Shown: positions 15,058 to 22,429, counted from the first letter of the stretch. The stretch is 31,097 bases of DNA from Phycisphaerales bacterium (GCA_022839625.1 JALHJL010000054.1:1-31097), one strand, 5' to 3'. The notes: generated by a model not told the origin, from the letters alone. Numbers and translations are program-made.

Positions 15058-16413
15058 ATGCTGAACGTTGAACTGCGGCCGCTGGACGAGATCCGACCGT
15101 ACGAGAAGAACCCCCGCATCAACGACGCCGCCGTCGATGCGGTGGCCGAGTCGATCCGGCGCTTCGGGTTCCGGCAGCCGATCGTTGTGGACGAGGCCGG
15201 CGTCATCGTCTGCGGGCATACGCGCTGGAAGGCGGCCCAGAAACTCGGGCTCGCCGAGGTACCGGTGCACGTCGCACGCGACCTGACACCCGAGCAGATC
15301 CGCGCGTACCGCATCGCGGATAACAAGACCGCCGAGCTGGCGGAGTGGAACCTCGAGCTGCTGCCGATCGAGCTGGCCGAACTGCAGGGCGCCGGCATCG
15401 ATTGGTCGCTGCTCGGCTTCGACAGCGACGAGCTGGCGATGCTGCTCGACCCCGGCGTGCAGCCGGGCCTCACTGATCCGGACGAGATTCCCGAGCCGCC
15501 CGATGCAGCCACGACCCAGCCCGGCGATCTGTATGTGCTCGGTGAGCATCGGTTGCTGTGCGGCGACAGCGCCTCGGCGGCCGACGTGGACCGGCTGCTC
15601 GACGGCCAGCCGATTCACCTTGTCAACATGGACCCGCCGTACAACGTCAAGGTCGAGCCGCGCAGCAGCACGGCGATCGCCGCGGGCCTCAGTTCACATC
15701 CCGACCTGTCGAAGAAGATGCATCACCAGGCCTTCGACGTCGCGCGCGGTGTGACCAGCCCCGCGAAGGCACGCAAGAAGATGCGCGCGAAGGATCGGCC
15801 GCTCGCGAACGACTTCGTTTCCGGCGAGGCGTTCGACGCCATGTTGCTGGCGTGGTTCGGGAACGCCGCGCGCGTGCTGCTGCCGGGCCGGTCGTTCTAC
15901 ATCTGGGGCGGGTACGCGAACCTCGGCAATTACCCCGGTCCGTTGAAGGCCTGCGGGCTGTATTTCAGCCAGGGAATCGTGTGGGACAAGCAGCATCCGG
16001 TGCTCACGCGCAAGGACATGATGGGCTGCTTCGAGATCGCCTATTATGGCTGGCGCGAGGGTGCTGGGCATGAGTTCTTCGGCCCCAGCAACGCCACCGA
16101 CCTCTGGCATGTCAAGAAGGTCAACCCCCAGAGCATGGTGCATTTGACCGAGAAACCGGTCGAGCTGGCAGTGCGCGCGATCCAGTACTCGTCGCGCGCG
16201 GGCGAGAACGTCCTCGACCTGTTCGGCGGAAGCGGGTCCACGCTGATCGCGGCGGAGCAGACCGGACGGCGGGCGTATCTGATGGAGCTCGACCCGTTGT
16301 ACTGCGACGTGATCGTGCAGAGGTGGGAGCAATTCACGGGGCAGAAGGCGGAGCGGATCGCTGCCCGTGAGAACGCCCCGGTTGCGACCGAGGCGTCGGT
16401 GGAGGGTGGATGA
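15058..16413 (+). CDS. ParB-domain / beta-class DNA methyltransferase fusion
   Basis: 451 aa. Residues about 1-100 form a ParB-like domain (RPYEKNPRINDAAVDAVAES, then VDEAGVIVCGHTRWKAAQKL). From about 165, LGEHRLLCGDS leads into an N4/N6 methyltransferase. D192-P-P-Y195 is the catalytic motif IV, and F389-G-G-S-G-S-T395 is the SAM-binding motif I after it, the order of the beta class. HLTEKPVELAVRAI is also typical. It would methylate adenine-N6 or cytosine-N4. It is the second ParB-methyltransferase here and belongs to a different class from the MT-A70 enzyme at 9976, so the phage may protect two different sites. A GGAGGTCTGAACG precedes the ATG. Confidence 0.9.
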   Translation: MLNVELRPLDEIRPYEKNPRINDAAVDAVAESIRRFGFRQPIVVDEAGVIVCGHTRWKAAQKLGLAEVPVHVARDLTPEQIRAYRIADNKTAELAEWNLELLPIELAELQGAGIDWSLLGFDSDELAMLLDPGVQPGLTDPDEIPEPPDAATTQPGDLYVLGEHRLLCGDSASAADVDRLLDGQPIHLVNMDPPYNVKVEPRSSTAIAAGLSSHPDLSKKMHHQAFDVARGVTSPAKARKKMRAKDRPLANDFVSGEAFDAMLLAWFGNAARVLLPGRSFYIWGGYANLGNYPGPLKACGLYFSQGIVWDKQHPVLTRKDMMGCFEIAYYGWREGAGHEFFGPSNATDLWHVKKVNPQSMVHLTEKPVELAVRAIQYSSRAGENVLDLFGGSGSTLIAAEQTGRRAYLMELDPLYCDVIVQRWEQFTGQKAERIAARENAPVATEASVEGG

Positions 16414-16424
16414 TGGGTGGGTGG

Positions 16425-16676
16425 CTATGTCTGATCTGGGGCGTCGCTGTTCTCGCCGCCGCAGGTGCGGCACAGGCATGCGGGGCCGTGGGCGTCATGG
16501 CGCTCGACCAGTTCGGCATGCGGGAAGTACGCGCCGCATTCGTCGCAGCGGTCCAGCCGGCACTTCTGCCACAGGCCTTCGCCGATGAGGGTGTCGACCT
16601 CGGCCTCGGTCACAGTGTCGGGCATCGTCCAGGTGGCGAGCAGCTCGCCGTCGTTCTTTGTCAGGGTCAGTCGCAT
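16425..16676 (-). CDS. Small zinc-finger protein (83 aa)
   Basis: Last gene of the minus-strand cassette, ending 11 bases from the convergent methyltransferase gene. CDECGAYFPHAELVERH then CLCRTCGGE give two Cys pairs with intervening His, a treble-clef-like finger. The N-terminal half is a short beta-rich segment (LTLTKNDGELLATWTMPD). The role is unknown; DNA or protein binding is likely from the finger. Confidence 0.75.
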   Translation of the reverse strand: MRLTLTKNDGELLATWTMPDTVTEAEVDTLIGEGLWQKCRLDRCDECGAYFPHAELVERHDAHGPACLCRTCGGENSDAPDQT

Positions 16677-16679
16677 GGA

Positions 16680-17147
16680 TCACTTCTCCTCGTGCAGGGC
16701 GTGGTACTCGGTCATCGCGTCCTCGTAGACGCACGTAGACGCGGCGGCATGTTTGCGGCCGCCGGCGGGCACGACGCAGCCGCGCTCCTTCAGGAACGCG
16801 ACCGCGACGGCCACCTGCGTCCACGGCAGTTTCGTGGCGCGGCGGAGGTCATCGAGGACGAAGCCGCCGGCAGCCTCCTCGGCCGCGGCGGCGATCGCCT
16901 CGAAGGCCTCCTGCGGGCAGCGATGCTCGTAGGGCTGCCCCTTGCGCGGCACGACGCGGCGGACGAGCGCACCATCTTCGACCGTGAAGGTCTCGTCGCG
17001 CTCGGCCGGTGGCGGCTCGGTGGCGGCGGCCACGGCGTGCGCAAGCGCATCCCATTCGTCGCTCGTGAGCATCTCGGCCTCGCGCGCGGCGAGGGCCGCC
17101 TCGGCCGCGTTCAGCACGTCGTGGAGTTTCTGGAGGTACGGCAGCAT
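16680..17147 (-). CDS. Hypothetical protein with C-terminal winged-helix-like domain (155 aa)
   Basis: A helical N-terminus (LPYLQKLHDVLNAAEAALAA) is followed by an acidic linker and a C-terminal segment that reads like a winged helix: GFVLDDLRRATKLPWTQVAV, then AFLKERGCVV. Three bases separate it from the gene downstream and three from the gene upstream, so it is in one operon. Possible DNA-binding regulator; family not recognised. Confidence 0.7.
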   Translation of the reverse strand: MLPYLQKLHDVLNAAEAALAAREAEMLTSDEWDALAHAVAAATEPPPAERDETFTVEDGALVRRVVPRKGQPYEHRCPQEAFEAIAAAAEEAAGGFVLDDLRRATKLPWTQVAVAVAFLKERGCVVPAGGRKHAAASTCVYEDAMTEYHALHEEK

Positions 17148-17150
17148 GGC

Positions 17151-17720
17151 TCAGTTCCCCGCGACGCCGGTGTGCGTGAACTGGCCGCGCTCGACCTTTC
17201 GGAAGCGGGCCGCGTCGCCCTTCGTGCTGATCTCGCGCAGGATGGCGGCGTAGAGCGTCGCCTCGGGCGTCTTGCCGTTGGGGCTCGACCACAGGCCGCG
17301 CTCGGCCATCGCTTCGATCATCTCCTTGGCCCGCAGCGGCTGGTCGCTCTCGGCCAAGACCTGGGCGGCGGCGTCGAGCGCGCTGACGCGCTTCGGCTTC
17401 GGCTCGCCGGCGACCTTCTTGGCGCGGCGCGGCTTGGTGGCCTTCTCGCCGTCGCCCTCGGGCAGCGGCTGGCCGGTGATGACCTCGACGGTCGGGTTGA
17501 CCTCGGGCTCGGGCGTGGCGTCCGCCTGCTTCGTCTTGCGGCCGGCCGGCACCGCGCGCCGCAGGCGCTGAGCGCTCTTGATGCGGATGCGCTTGCCGGT
17601 GGCGGTGTTCGTCGCGTTCCAGCCGCCGTGGCTGTTCGCCGAGTCGATCCGCACGCTCACGACGCGGTCGCTCACTTTGGCCTCGTAGCACTGCCCGATC
17701 TTGATCTCGTCCTTCTTCAT
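17151..17720 (-). CDS. HARE-HTH domain protein (189 aa)
   Basis: The N-terminal 50 residues are beta-rich (IKIGQCYEAKVSDRVVSVRI, SH3-like). A Lys/Arg/Pro linker follows, then a HARE-HTH (HB1/ASXL/restriction endonuclease) winged helix at about 115-185: SALDAAAQVLAESDQPLRAK, EMIEAM, GLW, TPEATLYAAILREI, FTHTG. HARE-HTH domains are thought to link DNA recognition to chromatin or nuclease effectors. ATG at 17720 is chosen because AAAGGA sits six bases upstream; ATG at 17735 (in frame) lies only three bases after the hammerhead core. The transcript leader is cut by that ribozyme if it is active, leaving a 51-base leader with its ribosome binding site. Confidence 0.8.
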   Translation of the reverse strand: MKKDEIKIGQCYEAKVSDRVVSVRIDSANSHGGWNATNTATGKRIRIKSAQRLRRAVPAGRKTKQADATPEPEVNPTVEVITGQPLPEGDGEKATKPRRAKKVAGEPKPKRVSALDAAAQVLAESDQPLRAKEMIEAMAERGLWSSPNGKTPEATLYAAILREISTKGDAARFRKVERGQFTHTGVAGN

Positions 17721-17738
17721 GGCTCGTCCTTTCATGTG

Positions 17739-17794
17739 GCCTCGTCAGGCCCGGGTCTCACGCGCCCAGGCGACCCGCCGCGGCGGGTTTCGGC
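17739..17794 (-). ncRNA. Type II hammerhead ribozyme, copy B
   Basis: Read 5' to 3' on the minus strand: stem II 3' strand GCC (17794-17792), GAAA (17791-17788), stem III CCCGC-CGCG-GCGGG (17787-17774), U17773 pairing with A17788, C17772 as the cleavage nucleotide, stem I GCCTGGG (17771-17765), loop CGCGTGAGA, CCCGGGC (17755-17749), core CTGACGA (17748-17742), stem II 5' strand GGC (17741-17739). Every conserved core base of the hammerhead is present. The stem I T-G pair is a wobble. Predicted cut is between 17772 and 17771. Compared with copy A, stem III differs in sequence but stays paired. Confidence 0.9.
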
Positions 17795-17798
17795 GGCG

Positions 17799-18011
17799 CT
17801 AGCGCTCGCGGATCGTCTTGAGCATGCGGCCCTGCCAGAGGTCGTCGTGCACCAGGCCGACCAGCGGGATCTCGACCGGCGTGTCGAGCCGCACGCGGTA
17901 GTACGCGGGCTCGTGGCTGTGCTTCTCGACGTCGACGATCGTGCCGGTCTTGCCCACGAACTCCTGCATCCCGCCCAAGATCCGAACGCGCTTGCCGATT
18001 CTGCTGTTCAT
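17799..18011 (-). CDS. 70-aa SH3/KOW-like small protein bracketed by two hammerheads
   Basis: MNSRIGKRVRILGG then EFVGKTGTIVDVEK, YRVRLD and EIPLVGLVHDDLW give a five-strand SH3-like pattern like those of KOW or L24-type RNA-binding domains. This is a fold guess, not a family match. The start at 18011 has GAAGGAG upstream. The gene lies alone between two hammerhead motifs: one ends 17 bases before its ATG and the other begins 5 bases after its stop. Double cleavage would free a 294-nt RNA carrying only this gene. The protein might act on or bind such RNA, but that is speculation. Confidence 0.8.
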   Translation of the reverse strand: MNSRIGKRVRILGGMQEFVGKTGTIVDVEKHSHEPAYYRVRLDTPVEIPLVGLVHDDLWQGRMLKTIRER

Positions 18012-18027
18012 GGTCGTGCTCCTTCGC

Positions 18028-18097
18028 AGCGTGCCTCGTCAGGCCCGGGTCTCTCGCGCCCGGGCGACGCGGGTGTGGCCCGCGTTTCGGCGGCGCT
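18028..18097 (-). ncRNA. Type II hammerhead ribozyme, copy A
   Basis: On the minus strand: stem II 3' strand (AGCG 18097-18094, internal CC, GCC 18091-18089), GAAA (18088-18085), stem III CGCGGG-CCACA-CCCGCG (18084-18068), U18067 pairing with A18085, C18066 as the cleavage nucleotide, stem I GCCCGGG (18065-18059), loop CGCGAGAGA, CCCGGGC (18049-18043), core CTGACGA (18042-18036), stem II GGC-A-CGCT (18035-18028). All invariant core positions are present. Predicted cut is between 18066 and 18065. The stop codon of the upstream gene (18098-18096) is part of the outer stem II. Confidence 0.92.
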
Positions 18098-18512
18098 ACC
18101 AACTACGTGGCTCGGAGCGGGGTTCGCCCGCGGTCTTGGCAGCGCGGCGCGGTGCGTAGACGTGGCCGCAGGATTCGCACTGGACCTGGTCGGCGTTCTC
18201 GAACCACACCAGCAGGTCCTGGCGGCGTTCGCCGCAGTTCGGGCAGGCGTCTTCGGGATCGACGTCGGCGCCGGGGTCGTCATCGACGCCCGCGGCCGCG
18301 AACGCGGCGTCCAGGTGGTTGCGCAGGGCGATCGCCGCGTCGAGCGCGACGATCAGCGTGTACTCGACCGCTCCGGTCCCGCGGCCGTACGTCAGGTCGA
18401 TCCGCACGACGCGTTCGCCGGCGGCGTTGGTTCCGATGTCGGCGTTCGCTTCGTCGTAGACCGCGCCGGCGAAGCGGCGGGCATCCGCGTTGGTCTGTGG
18501 TTCGTGCGTCAT
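18096..18512 (-). CDS. Zinc-ribbon protein (138 aa)
   Basis: The N-terminal two thirds form an alpha/beta region (GERVVRIDLTYGRGTGAVEY, then LIVALDAAIALRNHLDAAF). The C-terminus is a zinc ribbon with CPNCGE and CESCGHVY, followed by a basic tail. The stop codon lies inside stem II of hammerhead copy A, so cleavage would leave about 30 bases of 3' UTR ending in the stem III hairpin. Function unknown. Confidence 0.75.
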   Translation of the reverse strand: MTHEPQTNADARRFAGAVYDEANADIGTNAAGERVVRIDLTYGRGTGAVEYTLIVALDAAIALRNHLDAAFAAAGVDDDPGADVDPEDACPNCGERRQDLLVWFENADQVQCESCGHVYAPRRAAKTAGEPRSEPRSW

Positions 18513-18527
18513 GGCGTGTGCTCCTCG

Positions 18528-18869
18528 CTAGTTGCCGAAGACGTGCTCGGCCAGGCCGGCCGCCAGGAGGTCGACGATCGTCTTGGCGCGGGGCGTGGCG
18601 GGCAGGATGTCCCAGCCGCGGTCGAAGTTGACCACGGTCACGTTGTCGTCGATGCGGCGGACCCAGAGCTTCGAGATGCGGCTGTCGGCCAGCTCGAAGT
18701 CGGGCGAATCGGCGTGCTCGGGGAAGACCAGCGCTTCGAAGCGGTGGCCGGCGATCGTGCCAATCACCCAGGAGCCGCCGCAGCTCTTGCGGGGCTTGAT
18801 CTTCGTGACCTGCAGCGTGTCGAGCAGCTCGCTGGCGTCCGGCGTCTGGTTTGTGCGGTTCGTCGTCAT
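18528..18869 (-). CDS. Hypothetical protein (113 aa)
   Basis: A beta-rich core reads SCGGSWVIGTIAGHRFEALV, then ADSPDFELADSRISKLWVRR and VVNFDRGWD. The pattern looks like a conserved small phage protein, but no family is named with confidence. It has a GAAGGAG-type ribosome binding site and lies 15 bases from the next gene of the minus-strand operon. Confidence 0.72.
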   Translation of the reverse strand: MTTNRTNQTPDASELLDTLQVTKIKPRKSCGGSWVIGTIAGHRFEALVFPEHADSPDFELADSRISKLWVRRIDDNVTVVNFDRGWDILPATPRAKTIVDLLAAGLAEHVFGN

Positions 18870-18896
18870 CGGCGTTTCTCCTTCGCGTTGCGACAG

Positions 18897-19214
18897 TCAC
18901 ATCAGTTCGCTGCTTTTGCCGACAAATCCACTCGCCGGGCCGGAATTCTGCGATTTCTCAGCGGAATCCGCGGCCGGTCCCGGCGTGCTCTCAATCTCCC
19001 GGATGACCCGGCCCGTGAGCAGTGGAATGGCCCGACCGTCGGGCGCGATGGCGTACAGGCTGGCCCCCGCGCGGGCCGCCGCCCGCCAGGCGGCGTTGAA
19101 TGCGGTGCTGTGGCTGCGGAAGGTCCGCGTGTCGCCCGTGATGCGGTAGCCGCCGTCGGTCTTCCGGATGCTGATCCGTGTGGTCCGCTTCGTCGTCGTG
19201 CGTTTCTTCGTCAT
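18897..19214 (-). CDS. Basic hypothetical protein (105 aa)
   Basis: The N-terminus is a Lys/Arg/Thr tract (MTKKRTTTKRTTRISIRK), followed by a short beta/alpha domain (GGYRITGDTRTFRSHSTAFN, then AAWRAAARAGASLYAIAPDG). The layout resembles small DUF2188-like proteins, but the match is uncertain. Possibly DNA-binding through the basic tail. A GGAGAACC precedes the ATG. Confidence 0.7.
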   Translation of the reverse strand: MTKKRTTTKRTTRISIRKTDGGYRITGDTRTFRSHSTAFNAAWRAAARAGASLYAIAPDGRAIPLLTGRVIREIESTPGPAADSAEKSQNSGPASGFVGKSSELM

Positions 19215-19226
19215 GGGTGGTTCTCC

Positions 19227-19445
19227 TTAGCGGCGGGCCAGGCCGGCCTCGTACGCCTTGAGCAGGGCCTTCTTGATCTGCCAGACCGCCAGCTCGTGGA
19301 AGTCGAGCTGGTCGCTGTTACGGGCGTCGAGCGTCTCGAGGCCCAGTTCGTCGCGGGCGATCTGCTTGATCGCGGCGAGGCGGACCGTCGTCTCGAGCGC
19401 GGTCTCCTGGGCCAGGCTGCTGGGCTTGGTGTTCTTGGTCGTCAT
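19227..19445 (-). CDS. Hypothetical protein (72 aa), first gene of the minus-strand operon
   Basis: ATG at 19445 is preceded by GAGGAG at eight bases; an upstream in-frame ATG at 19487 has no ribosome binding site. The product is helical and charged (AAIKQIARDELGLETLDARN, then DFHELAVWQIKKALLKAYEA). It is not recognised. It opens a block of eight co-directional genes, so its promoter should lie in the divergent region 19446-19729. Confidence 0.7.
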   Translation of the reverse strand: MTTKNTKPSSLAQETALETTVRLAAIKQIARDELGLETLDARNSDQLDFHELAVWQIKKALLKAYEAGLARR

Positions 19446-19729
19446 CGTCGTGGCTCCTCGTGGTACGCCCCATGCGTACAGACACATGAAGCCATGGGTT
19501 TGGCCCGGAATCCACTCGCATTCCGAGAAATCAGAGACATTCTTGCACTTCTTGGCGCCAGGTCCGAGTCTGCGGCGCGGCCCGCGCTGAGAGCGCTCTC
19601 GTGCGCTCCGCCGCGATCCCTGGCCACTACTCGTTACTTACGCGGCCCACGGGCGGCCCCGTTGGCCGTGGGGGCCACCCGGCGCGGCGCCGCGACGCCT
19701 GGTGCGGCCACCGCGTGGGAGGCGGCGTG
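19446..19729. promoter_or_regulatory. Divergent control region between small-gene and packaging operons
   Basis: 284 bases between the divergent starts at 19445 and 19730. GGAAT-N8-ATTCC (19507-19524) is an operator-like inverted repeat near the minus-strand side. A GGCCCACGGGC region with GGCCGTGGGGGCC (about 19652-19678) can form GC hairpins near the plus-strand side. No copy of the 30-bp element and no good sigma70 promoter was found. Open frames extending into it lack ribosome binding sites. Confidence 0.4.
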
Positions 19730-19939
19730 ATGGCCGACGACGCCCCGAAGCTGAACCCGACGGCGCTGCCGCTGGCGGACGCCGCCCGTCTGCTGTCGGC
19801 CGTGGGCGGCCAGGTCGTGACGGCGGAGATGCTGCAGGCCGACGTCGCGGCTGGCGCGCCGACGAACGACGACGGCACGCTGAACGTCGCGCACTACGCC
19901 GCCTGGCTGGTGAAGGAGATGGCCGCTCGTGCCGATTGA
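19730..19939 (+). CDS. Small protein before terminase (69 aa), possible small-terminase or packaging helper
   Basis: ATG at 19730 has GGGAGG seven bases upstream. LNPTALPLADAARLLSAVGG then TAEMLQADVAAGAPTNDDGT suggest a small helical, possibly HTH-like, protein. It overlaps the terminase start by 11 bases. The position is that of a small terminase subunit, but it is short for one and no motif proves it. Confidence 0.65.
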   Translation: MADDAPKLNPTALPLADAARLLSAVGGQVVTAEMLQADVAAGAPTNDDGTLNVAHYAAWLVKEMAARAD

Positions 19940-22232
19940 CCCACGCAAGCTCAAGCCGACCGAGCTCGTGCGGTTGCTCAACAGCACGCCGCTGGGCGAG
20001 GTCATCTCCGAGCGGCAGCTCCACCGCCACCGCTCGCGCGCTGGGTTCCGCATCGGCGACGGGCGGACCGTCGACCTGCTGCGCTACGTCGCGTGGCTGG
20101 TGCTGGAGCGGCATCGGCCGCGGCCGGAGCCGACCGGGCTGACCGGCTACGAGGCCCACAAGGAGCGGGCGGCGCAGCGCAATCGCGAGATGGCGCTGCT
20201 GGGGCGCGACATCGCCACCGGCGAGTGGGTGCATCCGCCACGGAACACGGAGCAGCGCGAGCGGGCGGAGCGCGACTTTCGGCTGTTCTGCGAGGCGTAT
20301 CTTCCGCAGACGTTCCACCTGCCGTGGTCGGACGACCACCTGAAGGTCATCGCGAAGATCGAGCAGGCGGTACTGGAAGGCGGGCTGTTCGCGATGGCGA
20401 TGCCGCGCGGCAGCGGGAAGACCAGCCTGTGCGAGGTGGCGTGCCTGTGGGCGCTGGTCTACGGCCACCGCGAGTTCGTCGCGCTGATCGGTAGCGACGA
20501 GGAACATGCGGCGAGCATGCTCGACAGCATCAAGGTCGAGCTGGAGACGAATGATCTGCTCGAGGACGACTTCAGCGAGGTCGTGGGGCCGGTGCGGGCG
20601 ATGGAGGGCATCCACCAGCGGGCGGCCGGGCAGATCTACCGCGGCAAGCAGACGCACATCGGCTGGACGGCGCGCGAGATCGTGCTGCCGACCTTGCCGC
20701 CATTGGAGTGGCTGGGGAACCACTCGCCCAAGTCGAACGGTGCGATCATCAAGGTCGCCGGCATCACGGGGCGCATCCGCGGCATGAAACACAAGCGGGC
20801 GGACGGCAGCAGCGTGCGGCCGGCGCTGGTGCTGATCGACGACCCGCAGACGGACGAGTCGGCCCGTTCGCCCTCGCAGTGCATGACGCGCGAACGCATC
20901 CTGGCGGGCGCAATCCTCGGCCTGGCTGGTCCTGGTCGGAAGATCGCCGGGTTGATGGCGCTGACCGTCGTGCGGCCGGACGACCTCGCGGACCGCATCC
21001 TCGACCGCGAGAAGCATCCGCAGTGGCAGGGTGAACGCACGAAGATGGTCTATGCGTTCCCCGCGGACGAAGCGCTGTGGGCGCGCTACGCGGAACTGTG
21101 GCGCGAAGGCATGCGCGCCGACCGTGGCGCGGGGGAAGCGACAGCGTTCTACCTCGCGAACCGCGAGGCGATGGACGCGGGCGCCGTGATCGCCTGGCCC
21201 GAGCGTCATCACCCCGACGAGCTCTCCGCCATCCAGCACGCCATGAACCTGCGCCTCGACCGCGGCGACGCGGCCTTCTGGGCGGAGTACCAGAATGAGC
21301 CGCTGCCCGAGGAGCAGGTCGACGACGAACTGCTGACGGCCGACGAGATCGTCGCCAAGCTCAACGGCCAGCGCCGTAGCGAGGTGCCACTGGCGGCCAC
21401 GCACCTGACGATGTTCGTGGACGTGCAGGCGAAGGCGCTGTTCTGGCTGGTGGCCGCGTGGGAGAGCGACTTCACGGGGTATGTCCTGGATTACGGCACG
21501 GAGCCGGACCAGAAGGCCGACTACTTCACGTTGCGGGACGTCCGCCGAACACTCGCGGCCGCGGTGCCACGCGCGGGGATCGAAGGCGCGATCTACGCCG
21601 GGCTGGAGCGGCTGGCCGAGGCCAAGCTCGGCCGGGAGTGGCAGCGTGACGACGGTTCGACGGTGCGAATCGACCGCTGCCTGGTCGATGCGAACTGGGG
21701 GCAGTCGAGCGATGTCGTGTACCAGTTCTGCCGGCAGAGTCGGTTCGCGAGCGTCCTGCTACCGAGCCACGGCCGGTACGTCGGCGCTTCGAGCATCCCG
21801 TTCAGCGAATACAAGCGCAAGCGTGGCGATCGGGTCGGACTGAACTGGCGTGTGCCGGTGACGACGGGGCGGCGCATCGTCCGCCACGTCGTATTCGACA
21901 CTAACTTCTGGAAGAGCTTCGTGCATGCCCGCCTGGCGGTGCCGATGGGTGATCCGGGCTGCCTGTCGCTGTTCGGGCGGCAGGCCGAGCGGCACCGCCT
22001 GCTGGCCGAGCACCTGACCGCCGAGTACCGCGTGAAGACCGAAGGCCGCGGTCGCACCGTGGACGAGTGGAAGCTGCGCGTCGACGGCCTCGACAATCAC
22101 TGGCTCGACTGTCTCGTCGGCTGCGCGGTCGCGGCGTCGATGGGTGGCGCGGCGCCGGCGGGGCTGGCGGCGGATACACCGAAACCGCGGCCGACGATGC
22201 GGCTGTCCGAGCTGCGGAGGGACCGCCGGTGA
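19929..22232 (+). CDS. Terminase large subunit
   Basis: 767 aa. The N-terminal 90 residues carry a helical extension (LVRLLNSTPLGEVISERQLH), perhaps a fused DNA-recognition part. The ATPase follows: M158-PRGSGKT165 is Walker A and VLID304-D305PQTDE is Walker B, ahead of LTVVRPDDLADRIL. The nuclease half begins with MFVDVQAKALFWLVAAWE (first acidic residue), then CLVDANWGQSSDVVYQF and finally LDNHWLDCLVGCAVAAS (last acidic residue of an RNase H-like site). It cuts and pumps phage DNA into the procapsid, docking on the portal. Start is at 19929 inside the previous gene; GTGA overlap with the next. The GpA-like subtype is likely but not proven. Confidence 0.9.
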   Translation: MPIDPRKLKPTELVRLLNSTPLGEVISERQLHRHRSRAGFRIGDGRTVDLLRYVAWLVLERHRPRPEPTGLTGYEAHKERAAQRNREMALLGRDIATGEWVHPPRNTEQRERAERDFRLFCEAYLPQTFHLPWSDDHLKVIAKIEQAVLEGGLFAMAMPRGSGKTSLCEVACLWALVYGHREFVALIGSDEEHAASMLDSIKVELETNDLLEDDFSEVVGPVRAMEGIHQRAAGQIYRGKQTHIGWTAREIVLPTLPPLEWLGNHSPKSNGAIIKVAGITGRIRGMKHKRADGSSVRPALVLIDDPQTDESARSPSQCMTRERILAGAILGLAGPGRKIAGLMALTVVRPDDLADRILDREKHPQWQGERTKMVYAFPADEALWARYAELWREGMRADRGAGEATAFYLANREAMDAGAVIAWPERHHPDELSAIQHAMNLRLDRGDAAFWAEYQNEPLPEEQVDDELLTADEIVAKLNGQRRSEVPLAATHLTMFVDVQAKALFWLVAAWESDFTGYVLDYGTEPDQKADYFTLRDVRRTLAAAVPRAGIEGAIYAGLERLAEAKLGREWQRDDGSTVRIDRCLVDANWGQSSDVVYQFCRQSRFASVLLPSHGRYVGASSIPFSEYKRKRGDRVGLNWRVPVTTGRRIVRHVVFDTNFWKSFVHARLAVPMGDPGCLSLFGRQAERHRLLAEHLTAEYRVKTEGRGRTVDEWKLRVDGLDNHWLDCLVGCAVAASMGGAAPAGLAADTPKPRPTMRLSELRRDRR

Positions 22233-22429
22233 CGCAACCCGCTGCATCCCATCCCGACCGTGAGCGTCGGGGTATCGAATGCCCGCGCTGCGGCTGCCGC
22301 CACTTCCGCGTGATCTACACGCGCCCGCGGAACGGGATGATCGTGCGGCTACGCGAGTGTCGACATTGCGGTCGACGCGTTCAGACCCGTGAATACGCGG
22401 CTGGGGGCACTCCGAGTCCACATCTGTAA
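22229..22429 (+). CDS. Zinc-ribbon protein (66 aa)
   Basis: GTG at 22229 overlaps the terminase stop (GTGA) after a GGAGGGACC ribosome binding site. IECPRCGCRHFRVIYTRPRN then RECRHCGRRVQTRE is a zinc ribbon with two CxxC knuckles, like those of NrdR or Ogr-type transcription activators. A late-gene regulator is possible, since the 30-bp element lies just downstream, but a packaging accessory role is equally possible. Confidence 0.78.
   Translation: MTQPAASHPDRERRGIECPRCGCRHFRVIYTRPRNGMIVRLRECRHCGRRVQTREYAAGGTPSPHL

Noticed and set aside
16410..19730. A plus-strand open frame of 1106 codons
   Set aside because: It is antisense to eight minus-strand genes that have good ribosome binding sites and recognisable domains. 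Its product is Arg/Gly/Ala/Val-rich with no domain, and it would run through both hammerheads. Long antisense frames are common in GC-rich DNA.
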